Assembly: GCA_963920635.1 (NCBI GenBank)
Contig: OY987301.1
Span: 18,146,501 to 18,210,500 of the forward strand
Source: Pseudeuparius sepicola
Taxonomy: Eukaryota > Arthropoda > Insecta > Coleoptera > Anthribidae
Length of the DNA: 64,000 nucleotides
Reading direction: 5' to 3'
The translations under genes and the position numbers were made by a program. Of this stretch, positions 56,421-64,000 are shown piece after piece; the first letter of the stretch is position 1; the number at the start of each line of letters is the position of its first letter. The notes beneath the pieces were generated by a model. That model did no database searches. It saw nothing but the letters and a program-made list of their open reading frames with translations, and had not been told where the DNA came from.

Positions 56421-58884
56421 AAAATGAATATTCCGTGCGAGTTACACACTATACTTTTTCTTCGGCTGTTATTATAAGTGTTTGAGTTCAAATTTTGTCT
56501 TTTTATTTTTTTTAATTTAATTTTTTTGAACATGAACAAGGGGTATTAAATTTAAGACAAATTTAAACAAAATTTTGCTTATCTACGTATACTTAAGTAT
56601 TTAAATTAAGTATTAAAATGATATACTATCACCTACTTACAGTTGTTAGCTATAAATATTTGGAAAATTTTCTGGAATTAAAGTTTCCAAGATATGCGAT
56701 AATGTTAATTCTATCTTATTGCTGCTGGAACTGTCCACTTTTGTTATAAGTAACAAAGTAAGTAACTAATTTTTAATTTGCTCGCTTTAAAAATATACGT
56801 AAATAGACATAAATCAACAAAGCTGAACTGTGACATTCGCACCAGCGCGCCTGTATGTATATAGTTTGATTTTCATGGCCTCCTACTTCTTCGCTCAAAT
56901 TTGCATACCAGACCCGCGCACAATAACACTCCCGCACTGGTTGCCAAAAACCTTGTACAATGAAGTACATTTCCCAATTAAAAACCAACATACAATTAGC
57001 CCCTATTTCTTCAGAGCCGTAGAAAGAGGATACTAACTAAGAAGCAAAAGAATTACCTGTATGTGCACTATGTGCAGCATTATTTTCATTTATAATGGAG
57101 TTCATTTAAAGTCATTTTTCCGTTTAACTGCTAGACGTTTTCCTTTAATCTCAGGAGAAATTTACGCTCTTATAGCTGTTTCCGCCCTCTGGCGAATTTT
57201 CCCAGAATATTTGCTGGCGTATTAGTTTACACAAACTGGCAAATGCTTCCAGCGTTATTCTCAAGGGACTACAGACATTTACTCTATGTAGCGAAATCGC
57301 GAAATCGTAAGGGCCTCAATACATAAGGTTACGCCAGTGATTAAAAATTATAAAAAAACAATTATTAGGTATTATTTAAAAATTAAAATAAGTGAAAATG
57401 CCCTTTTTAAAAACTATGGCATGATGTAAGAATTATTTAAATGATTTGGGCTCGATGTGTAGCGCAGCAGAGCCTCTTTATACTATCTGAAATACTTCCT
57501 TCCTTAGGAAGGAAAATACTTTTCTTGTTTTATACCTTAATTTCATAGGTATTCGGAAACAATTTTTTTGACATTTTCGCCTTGTGACCCCAGGTTTTAA
57601 TCGTCGATTTTTACTAAAATGGAAGTACTTAAATTTAATACTTTATTAAGATTTTATATTTTTGGAAATATGTAAAGAAAATCACTGGATTTTATTACTT
57701 TACACATAATTTTGCTTACAGTTATTTCAATTTGAATAATTTTTTAAATTTTTTTTTTTAAGAACTGTTTATAATTTTCTCTTCTTGTTCCTTATTAAAC
57801 TACAGTGGATATCACGAATCTTCATCCCTATGCTACAATGGTCGGCAATGCATAAATTCAATTTGTTCTTAATTATTTCTCTTCAAATGAATACTCGATA
57901 CTTTTTCCCGCAAATAACCGAAGGCACTTATTTACTGGTTGCTCTCTTGCTAATTCATAACAATATTAAATAATTTTAAGGCAAAGGAGATAGTTATTTT
58001 TGTTACAAGTATCTAAAATAAAGTTTTTCAGGAAGAATTATTGCTGTTTTCGGACGAGGCGTTAGCCGAGTCCGGAATAGCAGATGAGCCCTGAAAAATT
58101 TCATTTAAGTACGTATGACAAACACTATTTTTTGTCATACGCTCCCAAAATTTTTTATACGCTTTTTACAATTCTTCAGAAGCCTCAAATTTGAAAATTT
58201 TTCTTAATTTTTGAAGTCATAATGTTCAAAAAAGTTGGCTTAGAAATTGATATCGTTAGCAACAAATTTGATTATTTGATAATTTTGTCATGTCATTCAT
58301 TCATTAGGGAATAGGCCGAAAAAGAAGCATTTTACGGACTTAAATGAGTCCGTAAAATAGCTATTTTTGGGAGCGTATGACAAAAAAGTTATTTAAAATG
58401 GTTTAAAAAAATTTCTCATTTAGTGCAAACTTTATGACGAGTGTTGTAACAAAACACATGCAAAATCCGATTCATCGCACCAAACCCCTGATTTTCTCAA
58501 GCGTTTGTACGACTGCTAATAATTATTATTCTGCGTCTGATCAGAAATTCAACCGGCCTCAAACAACAGACGTGAACCCTCGGAGGGGACGTCGAGATTC
58601 GTGACGGGAATTCGGGAGGATTTATAACGACGAGGACCTCTATGAAGACGTCCTGGTGTGCATCGTGGAGGCAATCTGTTTCGCGTCGAGTAAGCAACAG
58701 CCTTAAATCTTTTTGACATTAGAAAAGTTCGTTGGCAAACAATGCGAATTCGGGAAGTTTTCGTGGAACGCCCAGGAAGCTTGCGGTAAATAAAGATCGA
58801 GTGCCAAGTTGATGTCTGAACACTTTCCAAACTTGTTTATTTTGCCGGGTTGCCTCTTACAAATACTTTTGCATTTTTACTAGT
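56421..58884. other. gene-free DNA with small inverted repeats
   Basis: No supported gene. TTTTTTGTCATACGCTCCC near 58131 is inverted at about 58369-58387, and ACGGACTTAAATGAGTCCGT near 58334 is a palindrome, suggesting a small degenerate DNA element (about 58040-58390). The segment 58500-58760 is a GC-balanced non-repetitive island, open on the minus strand but without recognisable protein. Confidence 0.35.
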
Positions 58885-59776
58885 AGCTGGTCACAGACGG
58901 GGGTAATTGTCTTAAAACATCAACGCGCATTCATTAACGCCCGTTCAACAACGTCCGTCTCTGGGGATAATACCGCCACGTACTTGAATGCGCGTTGAAG
59001 AAGTACGACGAACTTTTGAACCTGGTCTCGCTGAAAACATGTGTGTGCATTGATGAATGCAAGTTGATGTTTCACTGTGTGCGTTAACAATCGCGCATCA
59101 TTGCCGCGGTTTTCATCAGTGAAGTAGATATAAACTATTTTAAAATTCGTTCTGTCAGCTCGAGTTTATTAATTATTGATTATTCCGAATTTATTACAAT
59201 AAACACTTCAAATTTTGTTTATTATCGCACTATAAATATTTTCTCCTCGGATATAATAAATAATGTAGTTACTATTTACCAGACAGTTTTTTTACATAGA
59301 AGTTTTATTATTACAGAGTAATATAACAATCATGTCAGACTTAAGAAATTTAACTAATGGTTTCTTAAGAGAATTTCTTGAGTTATATCGAGGTCACCCT
59401 TGTTTATGGAAAACCAATTAATTAAGTCAAAGGAGTACTTTACAAAAATTAAAAAAATGCAGCCTATAATATTTTGCTGAAAAAATGAAAAGTTTTACAG
59501 CCACATGCGACCAAGAATACAGTTGTACAAAAAATTAACACTTTGCGTGGTGGATTCAGAATAGAACTTAAAAAGATACCGCACGCCACTGCAATCAAAT
59601 GCAACTCCGCCGACATCGTTCTGCGAAGAATATGCGTTCGTGTATGTCGTTTACCGCGAACTGATGTGTTAAAACATCAATGAAGGTGTGTAGATAAAAT
59701 AGAGTTTACGTTGATGCGCGACGTATATGAATGCGCGTTGATGTTTTAAGACAATTACGCCCGTCTGTGACCAGCT
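58885..59776. mobile_element. 892-bp MITE with 50-bp TIRs
   Basis: The first about 50 bases (AGCTGGTCACAGACGG... ATCAACGCGCATTCA) are the inverse complement of the last 50 with one mismatch. Subrepeats of AATGCGCGTTGA occur inside both ends. No coding sequence. The target duplication is not clear, so the superfamily is open. Confidence 0.8.
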
Positions 59777-59936
59777 TAAAACAATATTGGGGCCATTTTA
59801 AGTGGACCACTCAAAATATCTCGGCTAATTCTTGTCAGAAAAAAAATGACAAAGCTATATAGACTTTCAGAATAATTCATTGTTGAGGCACACCAAATAT
59901 TTTGCATAAAATTCTATATAATAAAAAAAATTTAAC
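59777..59936. other. short gene-free spacer
   Basis: Nothing recognised. Confidence 0.4.
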
Positions 59937-60955
59937 AAAAAAATTAAAACCGACTTTAAAAATTTGTCCGTATGCACACTGCACTAAAAATAAAAAAAAA
60001 AAACAAAAAATAACACCGACTTCACAAATTTGCCCGTATACACATTTCAACTAAAATGTTAGAAATATTTTTCTCTTTCTATTGGATTTGGTGACAGCCA
60101 AAGCAAGGAATTTAAATCTATATATAGATATGAATACATCATAACTTACTGTCACCGACTCCAAAAATAACTCAATTTAGAAAGAGAAAAATATTTAAAA
60201 AAATTTAGTTGAAATGTGCATACGGGCAAATTTGTGAAGACGGTGTTATTTTTAGTTATTATTTTTTTAAATATTTAGTGGAGTGTGCATACGGGCAAAT
60301 TTTTGAAGTCGGTTTTAATTTTGTTGTTAATTTTTTTTATTTCTTACTTTTTAGTGATTTATTAAGAATAATCATCGTAATCGGTTCAATATGAAATTCC
60401 ATCCCCTATTTGTCCACCCTTAGGATTGAAATTTTTCTCTTCAAATTTAATTTATCTTCAAATTAAAATGTGACCACCCCTAAGGTAACCCCTTTCTAAT
60501 AAACTAAGAATCATCCAAATCGGTCCAATATGAAATTCCATCCCCTATTTTCTACCCTCACGGGTTGAATTTTTTCTTCTAATTTAAATGGAGCCACTTC
60601 TAAAGTAATAATCTCTTTCTAATAAAAAGATAATCATCGAAATCGGTCCAATATGAAATTTCATCCCCTATTTTCCGCCCTTAGGGATGGAATTTTTTTT
60701 CAAATTTAAATGGGGCCACCTCTAAGGTACTCCCTTTATAATAAAAAAAGAATCATCGAAATCGGTTCAATATAAAATTTCATCCCCTATTTGTCCACCC
60801 TTAAGGGTGGAATTTTTTCTTCAAATTTAAATGGGACCATTCTGTAGGTTTTCAAATAAAAAATAATAGTCCAAATCGGTTTATAAATGACGGAGTTCTG
60901 AGGTAAAAAACACAAAAAAAAACATACAACCGAATTAACAACCTCCTCAACGGCC
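59937..60955. repeat. composite repeat: inverted arms plus minisatellite (copy 2)
   Basis: Same architecture as 14402-15460: inverted arms with AAATTTGCCCGTAT and TCAATTTAGAAAGAGAAAAA, then about four units of 114-139 bp, with AATCGGTCCAATATGA-type phrases at about 60378, 60517, 60640 and 60759. The end is cut at AACAACCTCCTC, lacking the final GAAGTCGGTT of copy 1. Confidence 0.75.
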
Positions 60956-60989
60956 TTCTCTTGTCATCGACAAAGTTGCGGTCATATTT

Positions 60990-61145
60990 CCAGAGGTGGC
61001 CATGTCAGTGAAGTTCAACTTTTTATAACGAATGCGGCATTTAGTTGCCCAGGCTTATAAATAAGGTCGAGGCAAGTAAACCAAATGAGTTATAAAAAGA
61101 AACTTCAATGCAGAGAGGCACAATCTATTTTTTTAAATCGGAAAA
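60990..61145 (-). repeat. degenerate terminal hairpin of the 5S-derived repeat
   Basis: GTGAAGTTCAACTTTTTATA and TTATAAAAAGAAACTTCAAT match the hairpin arms of the 16- and 56-kb repeats with many substitutions. This old copy lacks the 5S-like segment. Confidence 0.5.
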
Positions 61146-64000
61146 AGAAGTTATTTATTTCGATTGTCTGAATCTGGATCTATACCTACATCGTGTATTG
61201 CTTCTGTCAAAATTATCTGGTAAGGAATACTCCAGGATTAAATCATTGGGCATGTTCTCTTTGGAAAATTTTTAATGGAAATTTATTTTTGGAATTTTTG
61301 AGAAACGAATTTTGGGAAGCAATACACGATGCAACGATTCAGATGAGTTCAAATTTGAAGTAGCAATTAGATGGATCCAGTCTCCAAAATGTAGCAATAG
61401 TTAGGTTCCTATAAGGGAATGGCTAAGCCAGAACTTTCACAACAATTATTCGATTAGATTAGTTAAATGGAGAATTAGTAGAAATGATAAAAATTTAATT
61501 TAACTTTTTGTTTATGTTCTGTTGCATACTTTCTCAATAAAATAAAATGTTTTGGGCTATTTTTATTATTTTATTTAATGGATAACTTGATCCGCACAGT
61601 ACCCGTAAATTTAATAGCAAAATTATTATTGTGCCTAAATTTGCACACATGAACAAGCTTAACTAAACATCTATAACTTGCAAATTTGCAACTTGTATTA
61701 CTGAAAACGTTATATTTAATGATATAGGTATTTCAGTCAGTCTAATGTTTTGCCACTATTTCTCCTTTTGAGCAAGTTCCTTACTTATTAGGGGATTCGT
61801 TTAGTGTGAAGTGTCTACAAAAACTAGCTTAAATATTTAAAAAGGCAGCGAAACAGAGAAAAGTTTCACCGAAAGTTCGGGAAGTTGCATGCTCACGTTT
61901 CGTCCACCCTTTAAAAACGTAATTCTTCAGATTGGCTCTCAATCTTTATTTACCTTGTTAGAAAGTCTTGTTGAAAGTTGAGTCAATTTTATGTCAAAAG
62001 TTAGGGAACTTATTTTGCCTGCCAACAAAATATTATGAAGTTAATGAATAATGGATAATACCTACCTGCTACACGAAAAGGGGAAGCGTATAGCGAACCC
62101 TATCGTGGCGGGTCTGTTTAGATAAACTTGATTCTTCTATCCAATGAGATTTCTGGAAAATTTTCCTTAACTTAATTATTTCTAAGTAGGAAATTAGAAA
62201 AGTTCTAAAAATTCTGTAAAATGCAGAAGAGATTAAATATATATGTTTTGAAAGTATAATTAACAAGAACATAACTAATTTCCAAGAAAAAGGGAAATTG
62301 TGGTAATGAGAGCGGAAATTATTGTATAAAATATCTGAAAACTTGGAAAAGACCTTAAAGCAGTTTCAGAAATTGAAATCCCCTACAAAATTTAAGCAGC
62401 CTTTTACATTATAGTCCATCATACAAAGAAACTACGATATACCTACACTGTAAAATTTTTCTAGATCTTTCTTAATGTTTTTGCATTTTTTATAATACGC
62501 GTCAAAAAGTTATTTCTCCGTTTCTACGTTGAGTCTGGGAAATATTATACGACGGGACTTCCTTCGTGCAAAATGAAAATTTTCCTAATAAAGCCAGGGT
62601 TGAATAAACTGAACAGCAGTAAAGGGGCATTCTTGACTTTATTCCTAAATTAGACAGATTTAAGTAGTCCAGAAATACTCACCAAGAAAATTCAATTATA
62701 AACCAACTCCTCTAGAAATATCGCAAAGATAAAAACTTTAAAAACTAGTAAAAGCAAAAGTTTACATACTGAACACTTACCCCTGAAACTTCTTATTTTT
62801 CGTCCTATCGAAAAATGGCAAATACGGAAGTTCGGCATTTACACCAACATGTTTTTTAATGGAACACACTTTATTTTTTGAATTTTTGAAATTTACTTGT
62901 AACGACCATTGAAAATACAATAAACTTTTTTTTGTCAGTTTTTGAAATATTTATTTTAAAATTGTATACTGAATTTATTTAACGTGAATTTGTGGATTTC
63001 GGGATAAAGACAGACCCATGCTATGACAAAATAATAGTGTAGATTTTTGAGATTTTACTCATAATATATACGAGTAATAGGTAGTCCTCTTTTATTGTGA
63101 GCAATAATTTTATACAAATATCCTCATAATTGAATTTTATGGAAACCTGACAAAACTAATATAGATTCCTGTTGATTTTTCAAACATGATATATTCAATT
63201 CTAATTTAACTGCAAATTGAGGTTCGTTGTAATATTATCTATGGCTGGAATAATAGCATAAAATGAAAATAACAGGTTTCCCACTAACAAACATATTTAT
63301 TTTAACTCTTTCAAATCAAGCTTCATTTGAAATACATGCAGAGTATTCTAAAAACAAAAAAATAAAAAAGCTATTCAGGAAATTACGCTTTTACTATCAA
63401 TAATGTACACACACATACATATTGATAGGAAGTTTAAAGTACATGCTTATAAGCCAAAAAGAAAAACACTGAATTTTCGACTTAAGTAGCGCCCTGCCTG
63501 TAATACAAAGCCTTAGTTTTTTGAGAAATGCGGAAATTTCTTGCAACTAGTTAAAATTAAACTTTGCGTTTTTACTATAGTATTAAGCGCCTAAATCGTC
63601 ATAGGCAAAGACTCAGAATTTATGGCGAGCTGCGCAAAATTTACGACGAAGCATAAAGTTCAGGAGCTGGGTCCTCAGCGATTTTACTCGCTTCTTGTTG
63701 CCTAACCTTCTCATTTGGAGTTTATGCTCTCCAAGACATTTGTGCAATAGGAAACATTTTGCGATTTTCAGCTGGCAATCAAACATTTTCTGTTTTAAGA
63801 AACACGGGAAATTGGCATACCTACATACAGTGTGTCTGGCACAAGTGGTGTACATGATAATTGTTACGTTTTGTTCATGTTCATGTTGTTAATATTACAA
63901 CAGTAATTTGTACGCTTAAGATTTAGTTCCGGCATAGCTCGAAAATCTGAACAGCTTCTCTTAGTAACTTTGTCCCGTATTTCCAAAATTAAGGGTAGTT
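61146..64000. other. gene-free intergenic DNA
   Basis: No supported gene, RNA or bounded repeat. Open frames at 62069-62272 and 63613-63892 overlap on both strands and have no recognised features. Confidence 0.4.

Noticed and set aside
56773..57036. Two opposing frames of about 70 codons
   Set aside because: They overlap on opposite strands with no motif, promoter or splice signal to favour either.
58549..58830. 93-codon Arg/Ser-rich minus-strand frame
   Set aside because: No signal, domain or splice context; a GC-richer island opens frames by chance.

Overview
The window looks like nuclear DNA from an insect. It is A+T rich, introns are short and canonical (GT..AG), and most of it is built from arthropod-type transposable elements: hAT and mariner-like non-autonomous DNA elements, a Penelope-like element, CR1/jockey-like LINE remnants and Pol III-derived elements. 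The order cannot be fixed from the sequence; a beetle-like genome is a guess. There are no operons or bacterial signals, and real host genes are sparse.

The only convincing host protein-coding genes form a cluster at 24.5-31.8 kb. Three genes (+, -, +) encode small secreted, mostly helical, cysteine-containing proteins. Each has a tiny first exon of 48-51 nt carrying the signal peptide, then a phase-0 intron, then one long exon. All three share the framework C-x18-C-x29-C, and two share six cysteines and a CR..NP...ME.CL motif, so they are diverged paralogues. The third gene's intron has grown to 3.1 kb and holds a foldback element, a LINE inserted inside it, and a 5S-like repeat that ends 9 nt before the splice acceptor. 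A Penelope-like fragment lies between genes 1 and 2.

0-11 kb: intergenic DNA with foldback repeats, a 120-bp minisatellite, a hAT-like element and a tRNA-derived SINE-like sequence. 11.5-12.4 kb: three tRNA-like genes with an Ala (AGC) anticodon, the first two in an inverted repeat and the third a direct copy 393 bp on. 12.4-24.4 kb: gene-free, with a minisatellite-bearing repeat, a cluster of 5S rRNA-derived repeats, several MITEs and a possible hammerhead motif. 31.8-44 kb: two large DNA-element structures, including a foldback whose loop keeps a DUF4817-like transposon fragment. 44.1-47.8 kb: a hAT transposase remnant running into seven nearly identical 405-bp tandem units. 48-54 kb: a second copy of the 32-34 kb element, a LINE remnant and a hAT element with a perfect 8-bp target duplication. 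54-64 kb: gene-free, with further copies of the 5S-derived and minisatellite repeats and a 50-bp-TIR MITE.

Most open reading frames in the window are chance ORFs or transposon debris. Identifications rest on recognised motifs and repeat comparisons made by eye; no database search was run.
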